Shown here: one piece after another, positions 1 through 9,944 of the stretch
Layout of the letters: each line of letters begins with the position of its first letter
Numbering within the stretch: position 1 is the first letter of the stretch
Assembly: GCA_036898135.1 (NCBI GenBank)
Contig: CM072512.1
Coordinates: 16,775,097-16,839,096 of the forward strand
DNA: 64,000 bases
Reading direction: 5' to 3'
Origin: Oncomelania hupensis
Lineage: Eukaryota; Mollusca; Gastropoda; Littorinimorpha; Pomatiopsidae
Notes under the pieces: generated by a model
What the model saw: only the letters and a program-made list of their open reading frames with translations
Told to the model about the DNA's origin: nothing
The model's database searches: none
Made by a program: the position numbers and the translations under genes

Positions 1-78
1 AAAGTGCTCCTCCTTATTCCCCAAACCCTCTGTTGTGGTGATCTGCCAGCCGTCCACACTGAAGAGAGGGCACAGACA
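1..78 (-). CDS. Xanthine dehydrogenase/aldehyde oxidase-type enzyme, internal exon (partial, runs off window start)
   Basis: The minus strand reads 26 codons in frame from an AG acceptor (plus-strand 79-80) to the window edge. They begin CLCPLFSVDGWQITTTEGLG, the segment that follows the plant-type [2Fe-2S] loop in molybdo-flavoenzymes (typically CLxPVCSxDGxAITTVEGxG). The two cysteines match ligands of the second, alpha-helical [2Fe-2S] cluster region, and 'ITTxEG' is a hallmark. The reading phase joins exactly to the exon at 477-655. Xanthine dehydrogenase and aldehyde oxidase cannot be separated from this short stretch. The rest of the gene (FAD and molybdopterin domains) would lie to the left of this window. 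The family hydroxylates purines or aldehydes in cytosol or peroxisome, which is known of the family rather than seen here. Confidence 0.85.
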
Positions 79-476
79 CTGCAGCAATGCAAGGCGAAAT
101 AACGTTTCTGGGTAACTTCGCATACACATACTGAGATGGTACAGACTTGGTCATGGGAAAGAAATGGGCAGGAAAAATGTTAAAGTTCCACACAGGTTTG
201 AAGTGTCTAGGTTATGGAAAAACAAATAAATAATTCAGGCATTGTAGATATATTCCTCATATTATGGTAACAATTATAACTGCTTTTTGAATTAATATGC
301 AGACTGTTACTAAGAACTGTTTACTGCTATCATGTACTGATGAATGCGAACATAAAAAAACTAACATGAGTCTCGATGGCAAAATTTAAAGATGAAAATC
401 TAACAATCATAAACAGGAAATATTAGAAACAAACATACACAGTCAAAATGAAATCTATTAAAAAGATGTTACTCAC
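79..476 (-). other. Intron between the two enzyme exons
   Basis: A 398-bp AT-rich stretch lies between a GTGAGT donor (471-476) and a CAG acceptor (79-81 on the complementary strand). The coding phase is preserved across it. I see no repeat family in it. Confidence 0.75.
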
Positions 477-655
477 AGAATTTATGGACTTTGTCACATA
501 CGATGTGAGATTGCCTGGTGATGGAAATGTAGCTGCCACAGCGCATGCCCCACACCCACCCTCTTTGCAGAAAACCTTTGTCCCAGTGAAGCCTGCATCT
601 CTAATGTATTCACTCAGAGTGGTCTTGGCTCCATAATGGCCACAGTGGCCATCAA
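477..655 (-). CDS. Xanthine dehydrogenase/aldehyde oxidase-type enzyme, [2Fe-2S] ferredoxin-like exon
   Basis: This 179-bp minus-strand exon is bounded by an AG acceptor (plus 656-657, after a T-rich tract) and a GTGAGT donor (plus 471-476). It has two bases of split codon and then 59 codons. The translation contains TTLSEYIRD, GFTGTKVFCKEGGCGAC and VTKSINS. CxxGGCGAC carries cysteine ligands of the plant-type [2Fe-2S] cluster of xanthine dehydrogenase/aldehyde oxidase, and 'INS' continues as 'C-L-C-P' in the next exon (1-78), as in the family. The canonical xanthine dehydrogenase core here is TxCxEGGCGxCTV, so 'A' replaces the usual 'T' after the third Cys. The exon coding the extreme N-terminus (the usual FTVNG strand) was not found and may lie in or beyond the long upstream intron. 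Confidence 0.88.
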
Positions 656-1805
656 CTGTTTACAAAAGAGTCATATTCATTGCATATTCAATTACAAGAC
701 TTTAATTAGTTCTACTTCACAGATATCAAATAAAATTTATTAATGAGATGAACCAAGTGAAGTTGTGTGCATATATTGCATGCATAGGTCACTTGTGCCA
801 AGTTGTGGGCCTCAGATCATGCAGTTATGAAGGCCACTGACATATACTTGATTTTCTTGGTCAGTGCTGAGAAAACTTACAGGAAATAAATGTGTTCTTC
901 AGAACATACGCACTGTCTGCTTCTTTCCCTTCAGACAAACATTTATGCTACCACATGAATCATGGCATTCATTATGCTGAGAAAACATATAACAGATTCT
1001 TTTTCGGAACATACCCGTCTGCTTCTTTCCATTCAGATAGAAAATGATGCTACCACAGTCAGCACTTCTGCACACACAAATTAAGATAACTTATATAAAG
1101 ATTTCCCACACACAAAAATTCAATAGAAAATGTCTGCAGACGTTGACATTCATCTTGCATTCATCAAGAGACTAATGCAAAATAAGGTGGATTCATAAAT
1201 CACCATTCTTTAAATAAATTAATTATAACCTGAATTCACATTACTTCGTCTAAACATTAAATTTTTATGTACTGCGGGTGAAAACGAAAGTAAAAAATCT
1301 GTTACGAAACATGAACACTAAAATTTATCAAGCAGCATCGTTTATTAATGCACACTAGACATTTTAAATAAACACATTTTGTACCCAGAGGTCTGTTGCG
1401 CCTGTGACTCAAAGAAAGGCATTTTTGACACGATCTTTTCGCACACAACAGCACTGATAAGTCTGATCTTCAAGAATGGACTCCTACGAGTGTCTAGACT
1501 TTGTATTCTACAAGCGTGATCTCCCCTTGAGCGCAGAACCTAAGTTATTATCGAAAACGTGGCCAGAAATAACAAATAAAACCACGCACTACACGTATAT
1601 TATGCCTTCCAAGTGCATGGCAATCATGGTGACTCACTTCGTTAGTTAACTAATTACAAACAGTGTTCATTGCAGACAAGTATGGCAGCTGAAAATACAT
1701 TGGGTCCTTGATTCCGAACATACGTGTTGTTGAAGATTAATAGGCCTAATACCAAAGAAAGTTTAGTTTCACTAAACTGAATATCCTTTGATAATAAGCC
1801 GTAAT
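656..1805. other. Upstream intron or 5' flank of the enzyme gene; no other gene seen
   Basis: AT-rich non-coding DNA. The only structure I see is an imperfect direct duplication of about 90 bp (866-955 and 977-1065). Both copies share GCTGAGAAAAC, GAACATAC, a run reading CTGCTTCTTTCC and ATGCTACCACA. No upstream exon of the dehydrogenase/oxidase could be recognised. Confidence 0.5.
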
Positions 1806-1812
1806 TATATAC

Positions 1813-1996
<184 letters not shown>

Positions 1997-2182
1997 GCAT
2001 GTTTACATCATATGTTTACATAAAAATAAAAATTGTCAGGAGCCCGCATTTATGTAATCTGAAGAAGGAAATAAAAAGGTTTGTGTGGAGGGGTAACTAC
2101 AGTAAGGGGAGGGGGTGAGGTGGGGGTGGATATACCAACCACCCCACTTCGTCACCTTTGGGTCAGATTCTGAGTTTGAGAC

Positions 2183-2545
2183 TTGGAGTTTGCCAGATAC
2201 AACAATGTGATACTGACAAACACGCTTGGTCTCCACAACAAATCCAGACGATGGACCTGGCACAATCCCAGAGGAGAGTATCACAAACCGATTGACTATA
2301 CCGTGGTCAAGAAACGCTTTAGCACTTTTCCAGGAGCAGACATCGGATATGACCACGATTTTATGATGATCTCTTATTCTCTTTCCGGCTCCACTTGAAG
2401 AGAGTAAAAAAAGCAAATTGCACCTGACTGAAGTTCGACCTGGACAAACTGCAAGACCCGGAGGTGGCAGAAATATTCCAAGCCACACTTGGAGGGAAAT
2501 TTGCATCACTGCTCATTTTGGGAGCTGGTGAAGCATATGTTTATT
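2183..2545 (+). pseudogene. RTE-type LINE fragment, endonuclease domain (copy L)
   Basis: The plus strand encodes the C-terminal part of an apurinic-like endonuclease: FARYNNVILTNTLG, RRWTWHNPRG, IDYTVVKKRF, FPGADIGYDHDF. It then continues, frame-shifted, into the linker region also present in copy B (GGKFA...LLILGAGE). The usual catalytic SDH motif reads YDHD, and a stop and frameshift follow. Both flanks are unrelated to the LINE, so this is a dead internal fragment. It shares sequence with the endonuclease part of the minus-strand copy at 16001-18150. Confidence 0.8.
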
Positions 2546-2780
2546 TCTTTAATTTAACGTCTTTTAACTTTTTACACTTGATGGGAGCAGGGGCAACTAT
2601 TAAGCAAATAAGGAATGGTCATAATGAAGGGAAAAAGGGATTAAACAAAGTACACAGAACTTAACAATTAAACAATCAAAATGGTAAACTAATTATAACT
2701 TGTACAAATGATCGACGTCCAATATAACTACTAAACAATCCTTGTAAAATAATCTTAATTATGTCTCATATTTAGTTAGT
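2546..2780. other. Unassigned AT-rich spacer
   Basis: Non-coding; nothing recognised. Confidence 0.4.
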
Positions 2781-2850
2781 TAGTCATGGTTTATAGAGTC
2801 CAGCGGGCTGCAAAGAGCCGAATCAGGACCACTATATCTCATAACTTATA
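2781..2850 (-). mobile_element. 3' terminal fragment of the ~0.58-kb retroposon family
   Basis: On the minus strand this reads GGTCCTGATTCGGCTCTTTG, then a CCGCTGGAC element and a TAACTAACTAA tail. The same block ends the copy at 62967-63380 and the full copy at 29501-30079. Only about 70 bp of the 3' end remains. Confidence 0.65.
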
Positions 2851-2926
2851 TTTAATATTCGATGTTCTGAATTTATAAATATATAATAGTCGAGCCGCAA
2901 GCTGTTTGACATTTGTGGCCGGCTGA

Positions 2927-3387
2927 TGGGTCGTTGTACTGTGTCCCCCCCTCCCCACCATCTTCCCCCTCAAGCAGCTTCCAGAGGTCTTCAGTAACAT
3001 TTTCATTAAGAAAGTGAAGGACATCCGTGATGAGCTAGACAGCATGACAGTTTCCCGCGCTGTGGCGCGTGATGAGCCAGTGTCTTTAGGACAATCGTTT
3101 GTTGCTTTCCAACCAGTCTGTAAAGAAGAAGTGAAGAAGACTGTTCTCATGTCCAAGCCAACAACCTGTCCGTTGGACCTTTTGCCTACGCCATTGCTCG
3201 TGGAATGCCCTGACATGCTGTTGCCCTCAATCACTCACATTCTCAACCACAGTTTAACGTCTGGTGTTTTCCCTTCCCTGTTCAAAACTGCCATAGTCAA
3301 ACCACTCATGAAGAAACCCTCATTAGATTCCAACACGCTCAAGAGTTATAGGCCAGTCTCAAATCTCAGTATTTTGTCCAAAGTACT
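2927..3387 (+). pseudogene. CR1/L2-type LINE reverse transcriptase, 5' portion (interrupted)
   Basis: Frame from a stop at 2924 to the LTR-element insertion point. The protein shows IKKVKDIRDELDS, CPLDLLPTPLL, LNHSLTSGVFP, VKPLMKKPSLD and YRPVSNLSILSKVL. These are the fingers region and early RT motifs of CR1/L2-superfamily LINEs. It stops in mid-domain at 3387, where a Ty3/Gypsy element is inserted, and resumes in the same frame at 9945. No endonuclease is seen upstream, so the copy is 5'-truncated or decayed before 2927. Confidence 0.9.
3383..3387 (+). repeat. Target-site duplication GTACT (left)
   Basis: GTACT precedes the left LTR and is repeated exactly at 9940-9944 after the right LTR. 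The 5-bp length is what Ty3/Gypsy integrases produce. Confidence 0.95.
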
Positions 3388-4815
3388 TGTGACGACACGA
3401 GTTTTCAGATAGCAGGGAGAATTACACTTTTTACGAAGTTACACTTCTCCGTATATAGTGTACATAGAATAGCGTGACCGATTTACTTTTTGCGTATGAA
3501 AGTGCAGTTTCGTAAAGTCCGTGCGTAACGTAGAAGACAGGGGGTAGGCCCAATTCAGAACAGGGATACGCGTAATAAAGAATGTGCATACTGACGAGAG
3601 CTCGACTATTTGCTTGTGGCCGGCGCGTTTTTGGAGGGCAGAGTGGTTTGAGATGCTGTTGCGAGAGGATCGAATCTAACGAGGCAGCAACCCTGTGACA
3701 GAGGTCATTGTAGTGTAGGGTACTGTTGGAAGGGTGTGTTTATTGCTTATATAGCCACCCAAGGTCTTATGCCCTCGTCGGGATAAGGATATTTAGAGTT
3801 CGAGAGGAAGGATATTAACTGCCATTTGTCAATGAATGTAGAGTTATATGCTTAAGGTGTGTGTCGTTCTCGATTGAACACCCACCAAGACTTAGTGTCT
3901 GTGACAGAGCTAAGGTGACCTCATCCTCAGTTATAAGTGTTATTTGGAAAGTGAAATAACCAGCAATATCAAGACAAAGTGACTCTCAAAAGACTAACCA
4001 ATTGTATTTGTGACAGTGCTGTGTTGTGTTGTGGTGTTTGGGGGAAAGGTGTGTCACAAGCCGAGGCCTAAAAGGTTTGGGTGTTACTTCTACGTGTTAC
4101 TTCTACGCATTATTTCAACGCTGTTGCTTCTGATGTTGCCTCTTATGCTGTACTTATGTTGCTGTTGTTGACGCTGATTGGGTTCTAGCCAGCCTGGGGG
4201 GTGCCTTTGCCTCTACAACAGAGTAGTGTTGTGGTGATCTCTGCCACTGCTGCAGGTTTTGCCTATGTATCGAGGCAACACTATTACAGGAGGTTTTCAT
4301 ACCTAATTCATGCACACACAGACTCACACTGCACCACACCTAAAAACATATTCATTTAGTTAGAAGAATCATCCGCTTATTGTGAAAGAGACTGTTTAGC
4401 TCTCTGATCTACTTGACAAGAACATTGAGACATTGCTTCTGTGCCACAGCTTCGTCTAGATAATAGTTTATGAGTAAAGATTCAAACGCCATTGCTTATT
4501 ATTTGAAGATTTACATTTTTGAATTGATTTGTTGATTGCGATTTTGTTGTACACACTTTGTAAAGAAACTGTTGTTGTTTAGTTCTGTTTAGGGTTGAAC
4601 AAGGGGAGGTAATTGTTAGTTAGTATTGGGACGGGGGTCTTGTTAGGGGTTGAGGGGAGGTTAGTTCCCATTTATCCTGTGCGTGTATGTTAATTGTGGA
4701 ATAAAAGAGTGTGATTGTATTCTGGCATTTTGTGTTAGTTTATTTTGTTTGAGTTTTATTCCTATTCACTCGTTGCATGTGCTGACGTCACAGAACCCGC
4801 TCGGGGGACGTGACA
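3388..4815 (+). repeat. 5' long terminal repeat
   Basis: It begins TGTGACG and ends CGTGACA (TG...CA), 1428 bp. A TATATAG box lies near 3749 and an AATAAA polyadenylation signal at 4700-4705, suggesting U3, R and U5 in the usual order. Differences from the 3' LTR are A3791/G8914, C3881/T9004, T4393/G9517, T4408/G9532, and one extra G in a G run near 4196-4201. Confidence 0.96.
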
Positions 4816-4818
4816 TTT

Positions 4819-4835
4819 TGGTGTCAGAAGTGGGA
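4819..4835 (+). promoter_or_regulatory. Primer binding site, tRNA-Leu type
   Basis: Three bases after the 5' LTR is TGGTGTCAGAAGTGGGA, the complement of the 3' end (with CCA) of a common animal tRNA-Leu. Minus-strand DNA synthesis would start here. The mollusc element Steamer is also reported to use tRNA-Leu. Confidence 0.85.
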
Positions 4836-5145
4836 TAGACTCATTTATTTTGTTAGGGTAGTGCCAGATGTGTATGTTGTGTGTTTGAGTTGTTGTGTGA
4901 AAGGGTACGCAGCGGGCGGTTGGCGGGAGTGTGGGTGTATTGCACTAGGGAACACACTCGGAGTGCAGCATTAACGGGGAATTGGGTTGCAGGGTTCACT
5001 TGCTCGCCTTTAGGGGTACGACGGTGAACGATTCCTCGGCTCCTGTGACTGTTGTGTTGCGTATTCATTCTGTTAGGTGTTAGTATCAGTTAAGTGTTAT
5101 TTGTTTTGTGTATTACTAACATTTGTTCTTCCCTTCTTTTCCGAC

Positions 5146-8100
5146 ATGGCTACGCGGGATGCTCGAGCCGCGATGCGCCGCGACGCTAGGACCCGTAGGG
5201 AGGAAACTGAGCAGGAGGAGCAGGACTTCGGTGATGACGGCTCAGTGACAGGGTTGTTGGAGGAACCTTACGCAGTAAGTACTCAAATGACTATGCCTAA
5301 GATGTATGCCAAATCGCCCGGTGCACAGAGCAAGGTCGAGGTCGCGCTCAGCGATAGCGAGAGGCTTAGGCAGGTTGGGGAAAGTCTGGGTTTCCGAGAT
5401 GGAGCGTTGGCACATTATGTAGTTAGTGAGTTGAGAAGGGAACGAGAGGAAGAGAGAAGGGAAGAAGAACGGAGGGAGAGGGAGGAAGAAAAGAGGGAGG
5501 AGAGGGAAGCGAGGGCAGATGAGAGGAGGCTTTTGGAGCTTAGACTAGAGACAGAAAGGGTAGCTAGAGAGGCAGAAAGAAGAATGCTAGAGATGAAGCT
5601 AGAGGAGGAGCGAAGAACCAGAGATGACGACAGAGCTGCTCAGATAGAGAGGGAGAATAGGGCTAGAGATAGAGGGGCAAACTATTCAGTCAAGCTTAAA
5701 CCCTTGGAGGAGAGAGAGGATGTGGAGGCCTACCTCCAGATGTTCGAACGGGTGGCCGAGGTTCAGGGTTGGAGGAGGGAGGTATGGGCGGTTAGGCTAG
5801 CGCCTTTGTTACAAGGGGAAGCCCGGGATACTTACCTTCGTCTAACGCCTGAGCAAGCCCAGGATTTCGACATTGTGAGAAACGCGCTGTTGAAACGCTT
5901 CAGGAAGGACGCCGACTACTATCGTAGGCAGTTTCGAGAGGCCAAGAAGGAGGCTGCAGAAACATTTCCTCAGCTGGTAGTGAGACTAGGGTCGTTGGTG
6001 AAGAAGTGGTTTTCGCTCGCCGACAAAGACATCACCGACGTAGAGCAGGTACTGGACACCTTCATTGGAGAGCAGCTTTTCTCCATCATGACTACCGAGT
6101 TAGAGATCTACGTGAGGGAGAATCTACCTGAAACTAGCCATGCCGTAGCAGAGTTGGCGCAGCGTGTGGTAGACGCCAAGCGGGCAGCATCGGCGCCGGC
6201 ACCCGTACTACCCAGTCAGAGACGCAGTTTTCCCAGACGACCGGATGCTCCTCAGCAACCTAGCAACAGGGGAAGTCAGGGTCAGAAGACAGGGAGGACG
6301 GAAGGGGGTAGTGGGGTACGTCGTTGTTACCGATGTGGGTCGGAGAAGCATGTGGTCAAGGACTGCAAGGTCAAACCGCAGACAGTAGGCCAGGTTACAG
6401 TGGGACGGACTATTTCCACGGAGACCGCACCTCGGGCTAGCGTGTGCGCAATCAAACCTTATGATCCATGGGGCCAAGGTAGGGCGAACGGGCAGGACGT
6501 TCGAGTATTGAGAGATACGGGGGCGGAGATAGGGGCAGTCGCGAGCAGGTTAGTCAAACCAGCTGATTTGACGGGTCGGACTGTCGAGATTTGCTTGGCA
6601 AATCGATCGAACGTGGGTCTGCTACCTACAGCTTGGGTGGAGTTGGATTGTGCGCTGGTCAGGGGGAGAGTGGAGCTGGTGGTTTTCGAGGACGGGCCCG
6701 ATATCATCCTGGGTAACTGGGTGACGTTTGATAGCGGGGAAAAGAGTCCTGTTTCCTTGTTCGGAGGTGAATGCGCGATGGCTGCAGCAGTGCAGACTCG
6801 GGCGCAGGTGAAGGCCGAGAAGAAGAGGGAGGTACCCTTAGCAGTAGTCGAACCATCCCAGATCTCTGTTAGCACCCCAGAGTTGATCAGGATGCAAGAG
6901 ACCGACGAGACGCTCGCGAAAGCGAGAACGTTGGCACAGAGTGGTGGGGCGATAGCGTCAGGTAGGGCGTCAGCTGAGTTTCGCAAGAAGAAGGGGGTGT
7001 TGTACCGGGTACACACGAAGAGGGGTAGCCAGGTCACGCAACTGGTAGTTCCGAAACAGTTGAGAGGGGGGATCCTTCAGTTGGCTCATGATCCACCCAT
7101 GGCTGGGCATTTGGGAGGGAAACGTACCAGGGAGCGGATCTGGGGAACGTTCTATTGGCCTGGAATGTGTGCCGAAGTACGGAGGTATTGCGCCAGTTGT
7201 CCAGAATGTCAGAAGGTAGTACCGAGGGGACGGGTGAGGAAGGTACCACTACAGCAACTTCCGCTGGTGGACGAACCATTTCAGAGGGTGGCTGTAGATA
7301 TTGTGGGACCCATCAAACCCAAGTCAGATCGGGGTAACATGTACATCCTAGTGGTAGTAGACTATGCCACACGCTATCCCGAGGCTGTACCGCTCAAGGG
7401 CATAGAGGCAGAGAGGGTGGCAGAAGCGCTGTGGGAGATTTGGTCGAGGGTGGGCGTTCCTAGGGAAGTTTTGACAGATCAAGGGACGCAATTCATGTCT
7501 GAAGTCATGCGGGAGATGAACAGACTACTGTCGATCCACGGGAAAGCCACCACGCCGTATCATCCACAGTGCAACGGATTGGTTGAGCGATTCAACGGGA
7601 CGCTAGTGTCCATGCTCAAGAAGTTAGCCACAGAACAACCTACAGCATGGGACCGCTACATTCCAGCGCTACTATTTGCGTACCGAGAAGTAGCACAAGA
7701 GTCTACAGGATTCTCTCCCTTCGAGCTTCTATATGGAAAGACCGTGCGGGGACCGATGGCTGTGTTGCGAGACCTCTGGACCAAAGAGATACAAGAGGAA
7801 GAGGTGAAATTGAGTAGCCAGTACGTGGTAGACTTGCGTAATCGCATCGAGGAGACGTGTAAGTTGGCGCAAGGAAACCTCAGAACCGCGTCAGCCAAGC
7901 AGAAGCGGCACTTTGATAAGAAAGCGAAACGGCGTTTGTTCAACGCGGGGGATCAAGTGTTGCTACTGTTGCCAGAAAAGCACAACAAGTTGCAGCTAGC
8001 ATGGCGAGGACCGTACGAGGTGATCGAACGCGTGGGAGAGTGCGACTACCGGATCAGGATGCGTGGGAAAAGCAAACTATACCACGCCAATCTCTTGAAG

Positions 8101-8436
8101 AAGTTCCATACCAGGGCGACGGTGGCCACGATCGTCGAGGACGACGGAAGGGTAGAGGAGGAGGGAACCATGCCAGCGGTGGGGGATATTCCGGTGACCA
8201 CCGTGACGGCATCGGCGATCACACCGACCGTGTCAGAGACACCCCGTGACGGAAAGACGGAAAGAAGCTGGAATGCACCACGATCTACGTTCAGCAGGGG
8301 CGACGATCACATCAGGGGAGATAAGAACAGACTGATGAAGTGGGCAATTCGTTTACACCCATCGTTTGGGGTTGTAGAGCGTACTCCAGGGAGGGACGAT
8401 CGACCGGCAGCTTTTCTCAGTAGGAGTATTAGGTAG
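5146..8436 (+). CDS. Gag-protease-integrase polyprotein with RNase H tail remnant; reverse transcriptase missing
   Basis: The start is placed at ATG 5146 (MATRDARAAMRR); the open frame reaches back to 5077 only through a GTG. That gives 1096 aa. In order: an Arg/Glu-rich coiled coil (~95-178); a Gag capsid-like domain (~180-348); a zinc knuckle CX2CX4HX4C (C394, C397, H402, C407); an aspartic protease with DTGA (457-460) and a later ILGNW strand; a pre-integrase motif; an HHCC zinc-binding site (H648, H655, C685, C688); the integrase core D718, D778, E814 with D-X35-E spacing; and a GPY module near 955. From 1058 to the end, NRLMKWAIRLHP, FGVVERTPGRD and FLSR match the RNase H C-terminus of Ty3/Gypsy elements. 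RT and the rest of RNase H are gone. Integrase upstream of RNase H is the Gmr1-type order. No frameshift or stop breaks the ORF. Confidence 0.93.
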   Translation: MATRDARAAMRRDARTRREETEQEEQDFGDDGSVTGLLEEPYAVSTQMTMPKMYAKSPGAQSKVEVALSDSERLRQVGESLGFRDGALAHYVVSELRREREEERREEERREREEEKREEREARADERRLLELRLETERVAREAERRMLEMKLEEERRTRDDDRAAQIERENRARDRGANYSVKLKPLEEREDVEAYLQMFERVAEVQGWRREVWAVRLAPLLQGEARDTYLRLTPEQAQDFDIVRNALLKRFRKDADYYRRQFREAKKEAAETFPQLVVRLGSLVKKWFSLADKDITDVEQVLDTFIGEQLFSIMTTELEIYVRENLPETSHAVAELAQRVVDAKRAASAPAPVLPSQRRSFPRRPDAPQQPSNRGSQGQKTGRTEGGSGVRRCYRCGSEKHVVKDCKVKPQTVGQVTVGRTISTETAPRASVCAIKPYDPWGQGRANGQDVRVLRDTGAEIGAVASRLVKPADLTGRTVEICLANRSNVGLLPTAWVELDCALVRGRVELVVFEDGPDIILGNWVTFDSGEKSPVSLFGGECAMAAAVQTRAQVKAEKKREVPLAVVEPSQISVSTPELIRMQETDETLAKARTLAQSGGAIASGRASAEFRKKKGVLYRVHTKRGSQVTQLVVPKQLRGGILQLAHDPPMAGHLGGKRTRERIWGTFYWPGMCAEVRRYCASCPECQKVVPRGRVRKVPLQQLPLVDEPFQRVAVDIVGPIKPKSDRGNMYILVVVDYATRYPEAVPLKGIEAERVAEALWEIWSRVGVPREVLTDQGTQFMSEVMREMNRLLSIHGKATTPYHPQCNGLVERFNGTLVSMLKKLATEQPTAWDRYIPALLFAYREVAQESTGFSPFELLYGKTVRGPMAVLRDLWTKEIQEEEVKLSSQYVVDLRNRIEETCKLAQGNLRTASAKQKRHFDKKAKRRLFNAGDQVLLLLPEKHNKLQLAWRGPYEVIERVGECDYRIRMRGKSKLYHANLLKKFHTRATVATIVEDDGRVEEEGTMPAVGDIPVTTVTASAITPTVSETPRDGKTERSWNAPRSTFSRGDDHIRGDKNRLMKWAIRLHPSFGVVERTPGRDDRPAAFLSRSIR

Positions 8437-8492
8437 CATAGGGGGTATTGAAATTCGCGTCGTAGTTAAGGTTCTTCAAGGTGTTAAGAACT

Positions 8493-8507
8493 GGGGGGGG
8501 GGGGGGG
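8493..8507 (+). promoter_or_regulatory. Polypurine tract (15 G)
   Basis: A run of 15 G lies 3 bp upstream of the 3' LTR, where the plus-strand primer of LTR elements is expected. A pure G tract is unusual, since mixed A/G is more common. Confidence 0.7.
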
Positions 8508-8510
8508 TTG

Positions 8511-9939
8511 TGTGACGACACGAGTTTTCAGATAGCAGGGAGAATTACACTTTTTACGAAGTTACACTTCTCCGTATATAGTGTACATAGAATAGCGTGA
8601 CCGATTTACTTTTTGCGTATGAAAGTGCAGTTTCGTAAAGTCCGTGCGTAACGTAGAAGACAGGGGGTAGGCCCAATTCAGAACAGGGATACGCGTAATA
8701 AAGAATGTGCATACTGACGAGAGCTCGACTATTTGCTTGTGGCCGGCGCGTTTTTGGAGGGCAGAGTGGTTTGAGATGCTGTTGCGAGAGGATCGAATCT
8801 AACGAGGCAGCAACCCTGTGACAGAGGTCATTGTAGTGTAGGGTACTGTTGGAAGGGTGTGTTTATTGCTTATATAGCCACCCAAGGTCTTATGCCCTCG
8901 TCGGGATAAGGATGTTTAGAGTTCGAGAGGAAGGATATTAACTGCCATTTGTCAATGAATGTAGAGTTATATGCTTAAGGTGTGTGTCGTTCTCGATTGA
9001 ACATCCACCAAGACTTAGTGTCTGTGACAGAGCTAAGGTGACCTCATCCTCAGTTATAAGTGTTATTTGGAAAGTGAAATAACCAGCAATATCAAGACAA
9101 AGTGACTCTCAAAAGACTAACCAATTGTATTTGTGACAGTGCTGTGTTGTGTTGTGGTGTTTGGGGGAAAGGTGTGTCACAAGCCGAGGCCTAAAAGGTT
9201 TGGGTGTTACTTCTACGTGTTACTTCTACGCATTATTTCAACGCTGTTGCTTCTGATGTTGCCTCTTATGCTGTACTTATGTTGCTGTTGTTGACGCTGA
9301 TTGGGTTCTAGCCAGCCTGGGGGGGTGCCTTTGCCTCTACAACAGAGTAGTGTTGTGGTGATCTCTGCCACTGCTGCAGGTTTTGCCTATGTATCGAGGC
9401 AACACTATTACAGGAGGTTTTCATACCTAATTCATGCACACACAGACTCACACTGCACCACACCTAAAAACATATTCATTTAGTTAGAAGAATCATCCGC
9501 TTATTGTGAAAGAGACGGTTTAGCTCTCTGAGCTACTTGACAAGAACATTGAGACATTGCTTCTGTGCCACAGCTTCGTCTAGATAATAGTTTATGAGTA
9601 AAGATTCAAACGCCATTGCTTATTATTTGAAGATTTACATTTTTGAATTGATTTGTTGATTGCGATTTTGTTGTACACACTTTGTAAAGAAACTGTTGTT
9701 GTTTAGTTCTGTTTAGGGTTGAACAAGGGGAGGTAATTGTTAGTTAGTATTGGGACGGGGGTCTTGTTAGGGGTTGAGGGGAGGTTAGTTCCCATTTATC
9801 CTGTGCGTGTATGTTAATTGTGGAATAAAAGAGTGTGATTGTATTCTGGCATTTTGTGTTAGTTTATTTTGTTTGAGTTTTATTCCTATTCACTCGTTGC
9901 ATGTGCTGACGTCACAGAACCCGCTCGGGGGACGTGACA
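8511..9939 (+). repeat. 3' long terminal repeat
   Basis: 1429 bp, TGTGACG...CGTGACA, about 99.7% identical to the 5' LTR. The AATAAA signal is at 9824-9829. The short reading frames inside are not genes. Confidence 0.96.
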
Positions 9940-9944
9940 GTACT
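9940..9944 (+). repeat. Target-site duplication GTACT (right)
   Basis: Exact repeat of 3383-3387. The CR1/L2 reading frame resumes directly after it. Confidence 0.95.

Larger units (their letters stand above)
3388..9939 (+). mobile_element. Ty3/Gypsy LTR retrotransposon, Gmr1-like domain order, lacking reverse transcriptase (non-autonomous)
   Basis: A complete 6552-bp insertion: 5' LTR 3388-4815, tRNA-Leu primer site at 4819, one gag-protease-integrase ORF 5146-8436, a 15-G polypurine-like tract at 8493-8507, and 3' LTR 8511-9939. The LTRs differ by four substitutions and one indel over 1428 bp, so insertion is recent. It lies in the RT ORF of a CR1/L2 LINE. The internal region is only about 3.7 kb: no RT and nearly no RNase H remain, yet the ORF is open across the lesion. 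Elements like this must be copied with RT supplied by a full-length relative. Confidence 0.95.

Noticed and set aside
5077..5145. Hydrophobic N-terminal extension of the gag ORF (possible signal peptide)
   Set aside because: It depends on a GTG start. The ATG at 5146 begins the hydrophilic gag sequence expected for this class.
6208..7943. Several minus-strand frames of 80-190 codons
   Set aside because: Shadows of the plus-strand gag-integrase ORF.
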